Source of the DNA: Antarctobacter albus
GTDB taxonomy: Bacteria; Pseudomonadota; Alphaproteobacteria; Rhodobacterales; Rhodobacteraceae
Assembly: GCF_900101505.1 (NCBI RefSeq)
Contig: NZ_FMZI01000008.1
Coordinates: forward strand, 62,001-126,000
DNA: 64,000 nt
Reading direction: 5' to 3'
Shown here: in pieces, positions 29,552-38,235 of the stretch
How the letters are laid out: each line of letters begins with the position of its first letter
How positions within the stretch are numbered: position 1 is the stretch's first letter
Position numbers and translations under genes: made by a program
The notes under the pieces: model-generated
The model's input: only the letters and a program-made list of their open reading frames with translations
What the model was told of the DNA's origin: nothing
The model's database searches: none

Positions 29552-30493
29552 TCACTCCGTCGAGATCAGGACCGCCTCGACCCGGCGGTTTGCCTCGCGT
29601 CCCTCGGGCGTGAGGTTCGACGCGACCGGTGCCAGGTATCCAACCCCCTCCGCGCCGATCTGCGCCGCCCGCGTGCCGTGCCGGTCGCGCAGGTAGCTCA
29701 TCGCCGCCTCGGCCCTGCGCAACGACACCCGCCTGTTCGCCTCCAGCGACCCCGTCGCATCCGTGTGCCCGACGAACAGGATCTGCCGAGACGGGTTCGC
29801 CGCCAGGTAGGCGGCGATGGCATCCAGCGAGGCGATGCGCCCCTCTCCCAGCGCGGTGGACCCCGAGCGGAACAGCAAGTCCCGCAGGATCACGTGGCCG
29901 CTGCCCTCCAGCGACTGAATGATGTCCTCGCGCGGCCGCGCGGGCACGAATGGCACCGGGTCCACCGGTGCGCTGGGCCGGATTTCTCCGACGCTGCCGC
30001 CGGCGCGGATGATCTGGATGTACCCGGCGCGCGCATCGCGGCTGGTCAGGATCGAGACCGCGCCTTCCTTGTCCGAAATCGCGGAAATGAAATGATAGTC
30101 GCTCAGGTCCACGAACATTTCCGGCGCCGGCAGAACCAGCGTGGCAAAACGGAAGTCGAAGCCGCCACAGGCCCGCGCCCGGCAGTCCAGCAGGATTTCA
30201 AAGCCTTCCTCGACCAGACTGTCACGCAGCGGCTGTGCCAGTTGAAAGGGCGTCTCGTCACTGTCGGGCAGGTGCCAGGCGGCCACCTCGATCCGGCCTT
30301 CGACCCGTTCGACCGGCAGATAGCCGTTCTTCCACGGACCGGTCGGCATTGAATAGGCCCCGGGCGACTGGACGGTGCCGAAACTCTGTTGCGCACCGCG
30401 CGGCAAGGTCAGTTCGACCGCCGCCGCACTGCCCGCCACCAGCACCAGGCCCAGTGCCAGCGCCTTAGCGCGCCTGCGCGTGGTACTCGTCAT
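29552..30493 (-). CDS. OmpA-family protein
   Basis: 313 residues. A signal peptide (RRRAKALALGLVLVAGSAAA) leads into a beta-rich N-terminal domain with one Cys pair (LLDCRARACGG) and a C-terminal OmpA/MotB peptidoglycan-binding domain, with ILFVGHTDATGSLEANRRVSLRRAEA as the diagnostic stretch and NRRVEAVLI near the end. It probably anchors an outer-membrane or periplasmic structure to peptidoglycan. The ATG at 30493 lies inside the 3' end of the upstream AhpD-like gene (29-base overlap). Confidence 0.9.
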   Translation of the reverse strand: MTSTTRRRAKALALGLVLVAGSAAAVELTLPRGAQQSFGTVQSPGAYSMPTGPWKNGYLPVERVEGRIEVAAWHLPDSDETPFQLAQPLRDSLVEEGFEILLDCRARACGGFDFRFATLVLPAPEMFVDLSDYHFISAISDKEGAVSILTSRDARAGYIQIIRAGGSVGEIRPSAPVDPVPFVPARPREDIIQSLEGSGHVILRDLLFRSGSTALGEGRIASLDAIAAYLAANPSRQILFVGHTDATGSLEANRRVSLRRAEAAMSYLRDRHGTRAAQIGAEGVGYLAPVASNLTPEGREANRRVEAVLISTE

Positions 30494-31034
30494 TCGGACG
30501 CATGTCGGTGGCGCTGGCAACCCGGTTGGTCATGTTGAAGAACCCCGCCACATTGGCGATGTCCCAGATGTCGCGTTCCGAGAAACCGGCATCGCGCAGG
30601 GCCTCGCGATCCCATTCGGCGATCTCGGCGCTGGCCTTGGTCATCTTCTCGGCAAACCCCAGCATGGCGCGCTGGCGGTGGTTCAGGTCCGCCACCCGCC
30701 AGTTCATCACCAGCATCTCGCCCAGCTTGGGGTCGCCCGACAGCTCTCGCACGGCGGCGCCATGCGCGGTCAGGCAGTAAAAGCACTTGTTCACCGAGGA
30801 GACGACAACCGCGATCATCTCGCGTTCCAGCTTGGTCAGCCCGCTGTCCGCCAGCATCAGGTCATTGTACATGGCGGTAAAGACGTTGAGCTTGTCGATG
30901 TCGAAGGCATAGGCCTTGAGGACATTGGGCACGAGGCCCAGCTTGTCCTGGCAGACATCGAAATATTTCTGCGTGGCCTCCGGCAGGGGGTCGACCATGG
31001 GCAGGTTGAGCGCGGTGGGCAGGGCGTTGGTCAC
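30465..31034 (-). CDS. AhpD-like (carboxymuconolactone decarboxylase family) peroxidase-related protein
   Basis: 189 residues. The CMD/AhpD fold is marked by the redox motif CFYCLTAHG (CxxC plus His), ELSGDP and QRAMLGFAEKM; members of this size form the peroxidase-related family involved in hydroperoxide or disulfide chemistry. The start is GTG at 31034, with GAGGA just upstream, and overlaps the GNAT stop by 4 bases (GTGA). The next gene, encoding the OmpA-family protein, starts within its 3' end. Confidence 0.88.
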   Translation of the reverse strand: MTNALPTALNLPMVDPLPEATQKYFDVCQDKLGLVPNVLKAYAFDIDKLNVFTAMYNDLMLADSGLTKLEREMIAVVVSSVNKCFYCLTAHGAAVRELSGDPKLGEMLVMNWRVADLNHRQRAMLGFAEKMTKASAEIAEWDREALRDAGFSERDIWDIANVAGFFNMTNRVASATDMRPNDEYHAQAR

Positions 31035-31768
31035 ATTTCCTCGCAGTCGCCGTTCAGGATGCGGTAATGGTAGTGCCCCACGACCTCCATCTTCAAGGCT
31101 GCATAAAGCGCATTGGCGCCGGTGTTTTCCTCGGTTGCGGCCACGGCGATGCGGGTCGCCCCGTTCCGTGCCGCCCAAAGCGCGGCACAGCGCATCATCC
31201 AGCCGCCCAGCCCCTTCTGCCGGTGCTCGGGCGCGATTTCCAGGGCGTGGACCATCGCGGTGCGGTCATGGATCGCGCAAAACCCGGCGCCCGCGGGCTT
31301 GTCCGACACGCGGCCGAACAGCCCGGTCTTGGGCAGGGGCGCGCGGTCCATCACCCGCTGGCGTTCGGCGCCGATGCCGCCCGCCTCCCAGATCTCGCGC
31401 ATGATGGCCAGCGGTTCCCAGATCGCAAAGGCGGTGACGCGCGGCAACCTGAGGTCGGTCAAAAGCTCGATCGGCGCCGACCACAGCTGCACCGGGTCGA
31501 TCCTTTCATAGCCTCGCCCGGCCAGGGCCGCGTCCAGCGCCGCATCTTCGGGGCGGACCATGAACAGCGGGGCCTGTCCCATGAGGCGCATGGCGTCCTC
31601 TGCCGCCGAGAGGTCGTCGCCATCCCATGATCCATGCGCGGTCGCGGCGGATACGCGTTTGCCGCCGCCGCGCCCTTCGCGCAACAGCCACGGCCCGGCC
31701 TCGACCCGCGATGCCGCGGGCCAGGTGGCATCAAGTGCCTCGAAGTAATCGGAAAGGTCGTCGGTCAT
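31031..31768 (-). CDS. GNAT-family N-acetyltransferase
   Basis: 245 residues. The C-terminal half has the acetyl-CoA binding core of GNAT enzymes: AMVHALEIAPEHRQKGLGGWMM (motif A) and NTGANALYAALKMEVVGHYHYR (motif B). The N-terminal half is less conserved and probably sets substrate choice, which is unknown. It is coupled to the downstream AhpD-like gene by a GTGA overlap. Confidence 0.87.
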   Translation of the reverse strand: MTDDLSDYFEALDATWPAASRVEAGPWLLREGRGGGKRVSAATAHGSWDGDDLSAAEDAMRLMGQAPLFMVRPEDAALDAALAGRGYERIDPVQLWSAPIELLTDLRLPRVTAFAIWEPLAIMREIWEAGGIGAERQRVMDRAPLPKTGLFGRVSDKPAGAGFCAIHDRTAMVHALEIAPEHRQKGLGGWMMRCAALWAARNGATRIAVAATEENTGANALYAALKMEVVGHYHYRILNGDCEEM

Positions 31769-31854
31769 TGCGGCGGCCCGAAATTGAGGTTTGTCCCGTT
31801 ATGGCCGCTGCCGGTTGGGCTGTCCATGCGGCGTGCGCGCCTTTCGTGCGGCGC

Positions 31855-32589
31855 CTAGTGGGCGACCGCCTCGGGGAACAGCGCGTTCAGCTCGGACATG
31901 GCGGCGTCGATCCGCCCGCCATCGGGGCCCCGGATCACCACGTTGGCGCCGTAGACGCCGTTGCGCTGGTAGGGGTAGGACCCGATGGAGAGGTCCGTGA
32001 ACCGTTCCGCCAGGGCGCTCAGTGGCCCGGCGATGTCGCCTTCGCCACGTTCGATCCGCAGGGTCTGGGACAACAGGGGTTGTCCGCCGGTGATCTTGGG
32101 CAGCACGCTGGACACCATCGCCTGGAACACCGCCGGCACGCCCGCCATGACATGCACGTTGCCCAGCGTGAACCCCGGCGCCGCCGAAACCGGGTTTTCG
32201 ATCAGGGTGGCGCCGTCGGGAATGCGGGCCATGCGCAACCGCGCTTCGTTCAGCTCCGATCCTTGCCGGTCGTAATGTTCCTGCAGGATCGCACGCGCAT
32301 CGTCGCGGACGCTGATCGCCACGCCGAATGTCTCGGCCACGCAGGGTGCGGTGATGTCGTCGTGGGTCGGGCCGATCCCGCCCGAGGTCACGACATGGTC
32401 ATACCCCTGCCGCAGCGCGTTCAGCGCCGCCACGATCGCGTCGCGGTCGTCAGACACGATGCGGACCTCTTTCAGGTCGATGCCGTGCTTGGCGAATTCC
32501 TGAGCCAGGTGATGCATGTTGGCATCGCGGGTGCGCCCCGACAGGATCTCGTCCCCGATGACCAGCATGGCGGCGGTGGGATTGGGCAT
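31855..32589 (-). CDS. CinA/MoaB-like molybdopterin-binding protein
   Basis: 244 residues. It belongs to the MoCF_biosynth domain family: AMLVIGDEILSGRTRDAN at the start, GIGPTHDDIT (the pterin-binding loop) and GFTLGNVHVMAGVPAVFQAM. It is shorter than full CinA because the nicotinamide-amidase domain is missing; stand-alone members like this are of uncertain function. AAGGAG lies 8 bases before the ATG. Divergent from sfsA across 48 bases. Confidence 0.9.
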   Translation of the reverse strand: MPNPTAAMLVIGDEILSGRTRDANMHHLAQEFAKHGIDLKEVRIVSDDRDAIVAALNALRQGYDHVVTSGGIGPTHDDITAPCVAETFGVAISVRDDARAILQEHYDRQGSELNEARLRMARIPDGATLIENPVSAAPGFTLGNVHVMAGVPAVFQAMVSSVLPKITGGQPLLSQTLRIERGEGDIAGPLSALAERFTDLSIGSYPYQRNGVYGANVVIRGPDGGRIDAAMSELNALFPEAVAH

Positions 32590-32637
32590 GGGCAAGCTCC
32601 TTGGCGCGGTGTTTTCCAGAGGGTATAGGCGGCAGCC

Positions 32638-33360
32638 ATGCGCTTTCAAACCCCCCTGGTCCCCGCGACCCTGATCCGCCGCTACAAACGCTTTCTCGCC
32701 GACTGCCTGCTGGAGGACGGGCGAGAGGTAACGGCCCATGTCGCCAACCCCGGCAGCATGCTGGGACTGAAGGACGAGGGCCAGCGCATCTGGCTGGAAC
32801 CCAATGACGATCCGAAGAAGAAACTGAAATGGGCCTGGCGGCTGGTCGAACACGCCGGAGGCCATTTCACAGGCGTCGATACCGGCGCGCCCAACCGTGT
32901 GCTGAAGACCGCCCTGATGGCGGGCGAGGTCGAAGGCCTGGACGCATACGAGCTGGTCCGGCCAGAGGTAAAATACGGCGAGAACAGCCGTATCGACTTT
33001 CTGCTGAGCGGCGCGGGCCGCCCCGATTGCTATGTCGAGGTGAAATCCGTGACGCTCTCGCGCACGCCCGGCCTTGCCGAGTTTCCCGACAGCGTCACGG
33101 CGCGCGGTACGAAACACCTTGGTGAACTGGCGGCGATGGTGGGGCAGGGGCACCGCGCGGTGATGCTTTATCTCGTCCAGCGCACGGATTGCACCCGGGT
33201 CACCTTGGCGGCGGATATCGACCCGGACTATGCGGCGGCCTTTGCCGGCGCGCGGGAGGCGGGTATCGAGGTGTTGGCGCTGGGCTGCCAAATCTCGCCA
33301 GAGGGGGTCACGCTCGGCGCGCCAATGCCCTTTTCGACCCCGGCCGTTTCTTTGGGCTGA
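32638..33360 (+). CDS. sfsA: DNA/RNA nuclease SfsA
   Basis: 240 residues, matching the SfsA family (sugar fermentation stimulation protein; now assigned nuclease activity). Conserved parts are LIPRYKRF-like LIRRYKRFLADC, VTAHVANPGSMLGL, DTGAPNRVL, RPEVKYGENSRIDFLL and CYVEVKSVTLS with the catalytic Asp/Glu/Lys set. The last codons overlap a copy of the dispersed palindromic element, so the C-terminal VSLG is partly encoded by repeat DNA. Confidence 0.95.
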   Translation: MRFQTPLVPATLIRRYKRFLADCLLEDGREVTAHVANPGSMLGLKDEGQRIWLEPNDDPKKKLKWAWRLVEHAGGHFTGVDTGAPNRVLKTALMAGEVEGLDAYELVRPEVKYGENSRIDFLLSGAGRPDCYVEVKSVTLSRTPGLAEFPDSVTARGTKHLGELAAMVGQGHRAVMLYLVQRTDCTRVTLAADIDPDYAAAFAGAREAGIEVLALGCQISPEGVTLGAPMPFSTPAVSLG

Positions 33361-33428
33361 AAAATACCTTCGGGGGTATGGGGGCAGAGCCCCCACCCGA
33401 AAAAGAAGAACGGGGGCGCAGGCCCCGT
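33347..33428. repeat. Roseobacter-style intergenic palindromic element, copy 2
   Basis: Contains TTTCTTTGGGC, AAATACCTTCGGGGG and the hairpin GGGGGC-AGA-GCCCCC (near 33380-33394), the same modules as the copy near 8953 in the opposite order of arms, followed by a GGGGGCGCAGGCCCC stem. It begins inside the sfsA stop region and fills most of the gap to the pyrophosphatase gene. Confidence 0.7.
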
Positions 33429-33469
33429 CCAATATTCAGATCCGGATCGCCCGCAACGGGCGCCGATCC

Positions 33470-34390
33470 TCAGACCTTGAGGTTCGGGATGATCTGTTTC
33501 TTGCGGCTCATGATGCCGGGCAGGACAACGCTGTCACCCGCGACGCTGGCGCCAAAGCTCTTTTCGGCCACGCCTTTCACGCGGTCGTTGGGGACCAGCA
33601 GGGTGGCCTCTTCCTTGAGGATGTCCACGACGAAGAGCAGGACGTCATCGACGCCGTCCTCGGCGCAGACGGTCTTCATGGTCTCCATCAGGCTGGCCTT
33701 GCGGTCCAGCGGGATCTCGGGCGCGGTGGTTTCCAGCACCGAGACGCGGAATTTCACGCCGTCGACCTCGTATTCCTTGCTGTCCATGCGGATCAGCTCG
33801 GCATCGGAAAAGGCCGAGACGTCGGACTTGGCGGCGAACATCTGTGCCGCATAATCCGAGACATCGATGCCCAGGTCGGCGGCCAGCTTCTCGGCCACGG
33901 CGCGGTCATGGTCGGTGGTGGTGGGCGAGCGGAATTCCATCGTGTCCGAGAGGATGCAGGTCAGCGCCGCGCCCTTGATCTCTTTGGGCATCTTGGCGGC
34001 ATCGTCGCCCATCAGGTCGACCATGATGGTGGCGGTGCAGGCCAGCGGGCGCACGGTGATGTCGATCGGCCCCTTGGTTTCCAGGCCGCCGACCAGCTTG
34101 TGGTGGTCGATGATGGCGCGAATGTCGGCCGAGTTGATCGAGGCAGGCAGTTCCGCGGGGTTGTTGGTGTCCACGATGACGACCGGCGCGTCGGCGGCGA
34201 CGTCCGAGATGATCTCGGGCTTTTCGAGGTTCCAGTGGCTCAGCATGAAGGCGGCCTCGGTGTTGGGCTCGCCCAAGAGGACCGGCTTGGCGGCCTCGCC
34301 TTTGACTTCGTTGAGATACCAGGCCCAGATAATCGGGCTGCCGGTGCTATCGGTGTCGGGGGATTTGTGGCCGAAAACCTGCGTCGTCAT
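33470..34390 (-). CDS. ppaC: Manganese-dependent inorganic pyrophosphatase (family II)
   Basis: 306 residues, a DHH-superfamily soluble pyrophosphatase that hydrolyses PPi to phosphate. Metal-ligand motifs are GHKSPDTDST near the N-terminus, VIVDTNN, IIDHHKLVGG (the DHH motif) and SDTMEF. The C-terminal DHHA2 domain ends in the substrate-binding SRKKQIIP. It is probably monocistronic, transcribed towards the repeat next to sfsA. Confidence 0.97.
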   Translation of the reverse strand: MTTQVFGHKSPDTDSTGSPIIWAWYLNEVKGEAAKPVLLGEPNTEAAFMLSHWNLEKPEIISDVAADAPVVIVDTNNPAELPASINSADIRAIIDHHKLVGGLETKGPIDITVRPLACTATIMVDLMGDDAAKMPKEIKGAALTCILSDTMEFRSPTTTDHDRAVAEKLAADLGIDVSDYAAQMFAAKSDVSAFSDAELIRMDSKEYEVDGVKFRVSVLETTAPEIPLDRKASLMETMKTVCAEDGVDDVLLFVVDILKEEATLLVPNDRVKGVAEKSFGASVAGDSVVLPGIMSRKKQIIPNLKV

Positions 34391-34514
34391 AGGGTGTCCT
34401 CACACGGGAAATGCATCGCGCGCGCTATAACGCCACCCTGTTGCAATGTCACCCCGCAGCAATGGGGGTGCGACCTTGGTGCCGCGCGCACGAAGAACTT
34501 TCGAAGAAAGCTCT

Positions 34515-35309
34515 TCAGTTTCTGCAAAAAGCCTGCTGGTAGCGAGCTGCCTGCCGACCGAAGTCCTGCGCCGCTGCCTGAGTGGGGAACTCAAGCGTCA
34601 GCGCTGCAGGTGTGGCAATTGTCCCAAGGTAAAGGCGGTCTGTCTCTGTCCCGTCTCCGGCGAAGCCAAGCGCCACCGACAGGCTGGCGGGCCGGTTGAT
34701 CTGCAAAACCGACTGTGCAAAGCGTTGAAAGCTCGGCGCCTCCGCATGGGGCTGACCAAGGTCGAGGCTGCCATCCGCATGTGTTTCCAGCTTGGCACCG
34801 AGGTTGAACGTCAGCGCCCCGCCGCGATCCAGAATAGCGCGTACGGTGTTTTCCAAGGCGGCATCATCTGAGAGATCCACGCCTTGCCAAACGATCTGTG
34901 GGCCGTCTTTGGTGACAATGCTAAGTTCAGGTTTCGGCTTCTCTCTAATCGACTGGGGTACCAGTGCGGCCACCCGCATGGCCTGCGCTACGATGGTATC
35001 ATCGACCGTGCCAATGCGGGCGACATAACGGACCCGGCCCTCTGACTCGGGAACCAATCGCGCGCCGAGGAGGTCATAGGCTGCGAGGTCGTGTCGCAGG
35101 TGCATCCGGGTCTTTCCGTCCGTGTCCTCCCGCGTAACATCAATGGTCAGGTAACAGTCCTCAAGGAAGATGTCGGCCTGCGCCATCTCTTCCAACGCGC
35201 GGATCTTGCGGATGATCTGCGCATCCGCCGAGTTCGAATTGACCCAGTAGATGCCGCCCGCGACCGCAAGCCCCAGCGGCAGGATGAAGAGAATTGTTCT
35301 GAAGCTCAC
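34515..35309 (-). CDS. Membrane-anchored protein of unknown function
   Basis: 264 residues. An N-terminal hydrophobic segment (about 5-23; TILFILPLGLAVAGGIYWV) anchors or exports the protein; the rest is predicted periplasmic. Two Cys are seen, ECDCYL-like EDCYLTIDV near residue 52 and one five residues from the end (QAFCRN). The start is GTG at 35309. Base composition is slightly less GC-rich than the neighbours. It shows no family I know. It follows alkB on the same strand after 48 bases and could share its transcript. Confidence 0.7.
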   Translation of the reverse strand: MSFRTILFILPLGLAVAGGIYWVNSNSADAQIIRKIRALEEMAQADIFLEDCYLTIDVTREDTDGKTRMHLRHDLAAYDLLGARLVPESEGRVRYVARIGTVDDTIVAQAMRVAALVPQSIREKPKPELSIVTKDGPQIVWQGVDLSDDAALENTVRAILDRGGALTFNLGAKLETHADGSLDLGQPHAEAPSFQRFAQSVLQINRPASLSVALGFAGDGTETDRLYLGTIATPAALTLEFPTQAAAQDFGRQAARYQQAFCRN

Positions 35310-35357
35310 AGCGTCGAGTCCCCAACGATCTTATTCGGAATGGCCCGATGCTGCCGC

Positions 35358-36491
35358 TCAGCGCGGCATCGGGTTTTGCGCCTTGGTGTACGGGCGCCAG
35401 TCTTTGATATCGGGATAATACTGTGCGCGCCAGGCCCGCACCCTTGGGTTCATGATCCGGCGCCAGAGCGGCGGGATCATCGCGGCGATGGCCATGACCG
35501 GGTAGCCGTAGGGCAGTTGCGGCGCCTCGTGTTCGGGGTAGGTCTGCAGCAGGGGAAAGCGCCGGTCGGGCTTGTAGTGATGGTCGGAATGGCGCTGCAG
35601 GTTGATCATCAGCCAGTTCGTCGCCCGGTGTTCCGCGTTCCAGGAGTGGCGCGGCAGGACATGTTCGTATCTGCCCTCGCCCAGGTGTTTGCGGGTCAGG
35701 CCGTAGTGTTCGACGTAATTGACGACTTCCAGCTGCCAGATGGCCACGCCCGCCTGCACCAGGAAGAGGACCAGCCCGGTCCAGCCGCCCACACCCAGCG
35801 CCAGCGCCAGCATCGCGCCCTGAAGTGCCCAGTAGCGCCAGAAGGGGTTGGAGCGGTGATGCCAGGGCAATTTCCTGCGCGCCAGCATGGCTGTCTCGGC
35901 CCGGAAGGAGGACAGCAGGCTTTGCCGCAGGACGCGCGGATAGAAGCGGTGGAACCCCTCGTTGTAGCGCGCCGTCACCGGGTCGCGCGGCGTGCCGACG
36001 TAGCGGTGGTGCACCAGCAGGTGTTCCGAACGGAAATGCGAATAAAGCACCATCGCCAGCAGGATATCCCCCAGCCAGCGTTCCAGGCGGTTGCGCTGAT
36101 GCAGCAGTTCATGTGCATAGACGATGCCCACCGTGCCCGTCATCACGCCGGTGCCGAACATCACGCCGAATTTCTCCAGCCCGTTCAGGTGAGTGGCCCT
36201 GCTGACATAGGCCACGAGGCCGAAAAGCGTCAGCGCCTGCAGCGGCACCCAGACCTGGGTCAGCAGCCGATACCAGAACAGCTGGTCCTCGGTGGTGTCC
36301 AGGTCGGCGTTTTCCGTGTTCAGGCCCACGGCGATGTCGATTGCGGAAAAGAGATACCACGCACAAAGCGGCGTCAGCGCGATCCACCAGCCGCCCAGTA
36401 CGGCGCCGGTCCAGACCAGCGGGATCAGGATGAAGGACAGGCAAAAGGGCAGCGCTGCGGAGAATTTCGCGACCTGGGCGGCGGGGATCAT
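35358..36491 (-). CDS. alkB: AlkB-type membrane fatty acid desaturase / alkane 1-monooxygenase
   Basis: 377 residues, an integral membrane di-iron enzyme with several hydrophobic segments. The histidine boxes of alkane hydroxylases are present: HELLHQ, EHLLVHHRYVGT and LQRHSDHHYKPD, plus NYVEHYGL. The enzyme would hydroxylate the terminal carbon of alkanes or related alkyl chains, fed by rubredoxin and a reductase. No rubredoxin gene is adjacent. GGAG lies 8 bases before the ATG. The symbol reflects family membership; the substrate is not known. Confidence 0.9.
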   Translation of the reverse strand: MIPAAQVAKFSAALPFCLSFILIPLVWTGAVLGGWWIALTPLCAWYLFSAIDIAVGLNTENADLDTTEDQLFWYRLLTQVWVPLQALTLFGLVAYVSRATHLNGLEKFGVMFGTGVMTGTVGIVYAHELLHQRNRLERWLGDILLAMVLYSHFRSEHLLVHHRYVGTPRDPVTARYNEGFHRFYPRVLRQSLLSSFRAETAMLARRKLPWHHRSNPFWRYWALQGAMLALALGVGGWTGLVLFLVQAGVAIWQLEVVNYVEHYGLTRKHLGEGRYEHVLPRHSWNAEHRATNWLMINLQRHSDHHYKPDRRFPLLQTYPEHEAPQLPYGYPVMAIAAMIPPLWRRIMNPRVRAWRAQYYPDIKDWRPYTKAQNPMPR

Positions 36492-36545
36492 GTCACTGCT
36501 CCGGTTTCTCTCACCGATTATGCCCGATTTGCCATGCGCGGGCGA

Positions 36546-37592
36546 TCACTGTCCTTGCGCAAGGTCAAAGGCCTTGCGCATCACCGTTGGCAGATCGGCA
36601 GGGCTAAAATCGGGCAATTCGATGAATTCTCCGCGAAGCGGTCGGCGATCCAGCGGCACCAGGGCGGTCTTTACCGTCAGGCGCAGGTGGAAATGGGTGA
36701 AGGTGTGGCGCGCCTCGGCGTTCAGGGTCTTCCATTCGGCGCGGATCGGCGGATTGTCCTGCGGGGCCTCTTCGCCCCAGTCCGAGCCGGGCCAGCCCAG
36801 CATCCCGCCCAGCAAGCCCTTGTCCGGGCGGCGTTCCAGCAGCCAGGCGCCGTCGATCCGGCGCGCCAGGTAGGCGATGCCCAGGCGGGTGGGCTTGCGT
36901 TTCTTGGGCGTCTTCTTGGGCAGTTCGGCGGCGGTCCCCTCCGCCCAGGCGGCGCAGGACTTGCGCCAGGGGCACAGCCCGCAGGCCGGTCGTTTGGGGG
37001 TGCAGATCGTGGCGCCAAGGTCCATGACCCCCTGAGCGTAGCATCCCGGGCGTTCCCGCGGGGTCAGCCGGGCGGCGTGATCGGTCAGGATTGGTTTGGC
37101 GGCGGGCAGGGGCGTGTGCTCGTCGAAGAGCCGGGCCATGACACGTTCCACGTTGCCGTCGACCACGGTCTGCGGATCGTCAAAGGCAATCGCCGCGATG
37201 GCGGCGGCGGTATAGGGGCCGACACCGGGCAGGGTCAGCAGCGTGGCATGATCGTCGGGAAAGGTGCCGTCGTGCACATTCGTCACCACCCTGGCGCATT
37301 TCAGCAGGTTGCGTGCCCGGGCGTAATAGCCCAGCCCGGCCCAGGCGGCCATGACATCCGCATCCTGCGCCGCCGCCAGCGCCTGCACCGTCGGCCATCG
37401 CGTGGTGAAGGCGTGGAAATAATCCCGTACGGCGGCCACGGTCGTCTGTTGCAGCATGATCTCGGACAGCCAGACCCGGTAGGGGTCGGGACGCTCGCCG
37501 CGCAGGCGGGCGGCGGGGCCGACGCGCCAGGGCAGGGCGCGCGCGTGGCGGTCGTACCAGTCAAGCAGCGCCTGTGGGTCGGGTCGGGGCAT
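36546..37592 (-). CDS. mutY: A/G-specific adenine glycosylase
   Basis: 348 residues. MutY removes adenine mispaired with 8-oxoguanine. The HhH-GPD part includes WLSEIMLQQTTV, LPGVGPYTAAAI (helix-hairpin-helix) and VDGNVERVMARL with the catalytic Asp. The 4Fe-4S cluster is C-x6-C-x2-C-x5-C (ICTPKRPACGLCPWRKSC), and the C-terminal NUDIX-like domain recognises 8-oxoG. I use ATG at 37592; a TTG at 37607 with GGAG upstream is possible. It is divergent from the DUF721 gene. Confidence 0.95.
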   Translation of the reverse strand: MPRPDPQALLDWYDRHARALPWRVGPAARLRGERPDPYRVWLSEIMLQQTTVAAVRDYFHAFTTRWPTVQALAAAQDADVMAAWAGLGYYARARNLLKCARVVTNVHDGTFPDDHATLLTLPGVGPYTAAAIAAIAFDDPQTVVDGNVERVMARLFDEHTPLPAAKPILTDHAARLTPRERPGCYAQGVMDLGATICTPKRPACGLCPWRKSCAAWAEGTAAELPKKTPKKRKPTRLGIAYLARRIDGAWLLERRPDKGLLGGMLGWPGSDWGEEAPQDNPPIRAEWKTLNAEARHTFTHFHLRLTVKTALVPLDRRPLRGEFIELPDFSPADLPTVMRKAFDLAQGQ

Positions 37593-37686
37593 GGGCTCAT
37601 CACGCAAGGGTGAAACTCCGTGTGGGAAGGGGGCTGGCGCCGCCCTGCCGTGCCACTAGAATAGCGCGCGGTAAAGGGAGTCAAAC

Positions 37687-38199
37687 GTGGCCGGACGCAA
37701 GACCACCACATACGGGTTTTCAAGCGCCTCCAAGCTTTTGCAGGGGCGCATCCGCAAGGCGGCGGAAGGGCGGGGATTCGCCCAGACCCGCGTGCTGACC
37801 CATTGGGAGGAGATTGCCGGCGCCGACCTGGCCGGAATCGCCCGCCCGGTGGAAGTCAGCTATGCCAAGGGCGGCTTCGGCGGCACGCTGACCCTGCTGA
37901 CCACCGGAGCACGCGCCCCGATGGTCGAGATGCGCAAGGAGGAAATCCGCGCGCGGATCAACGCGGTCTATGGATACAACGCCATTTCGCGGGTGCGGGT
38001 GACGCAGACCGCGGCTATCGGCTTTGCCGAGGGGCAGGTCGATTTCCAGTACCGCAAGAAAGAGAGCGCGGGCGCGACGCCCTCACCCGAGGTGCAGGCC
38101 CGGGCCCGCGCGGAGGCCGAACAGGTGGGCGACGCGGATTTGCGCGCGGCGCTTGAACGTCTGGCGGCAAACGTCATATCGAGGACGGGCCGGGACTGA
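37687..38199 (+). CDS. DUF721 (DciA-related) protein
   Basis: 170 residues with the DUF721 domain in the first half: GRIRKAAEGRGFAQTRVLTHWEEIAG is the characteristic opening. DUF721 includes DciA, which helps load the replicative DnaB helicase in many bacteria lacking DnaC, so a replication role is plausible. The C-terminal third (ATPSPEVQARARAEAEQ) is alanine-rich and helical. The start is GTG at 37687. It is followed after 36 bases by dsbA-like and CaiB genes in the same direction. Confidence 0.87.
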   Translation: MAGRKTTTYGFSSASKLLQGRIRKAAEGRGFAQTRVLTHWEEIAGADLAGIARPVEVSYAKGGFGGTLTLLTTGARAPMVEMRKEEIRARINAVYGYNAISRVRVTQTAAIGFAEGQVDFQYRKKESAGATPSPEVQARARAEAEQVGDADLRAALERLAANVISRTGRD

Positions 38200-38235
38200 C
38201 CTGGCCCCAGGACCGACAGGAAAGAGGCTTACGAC

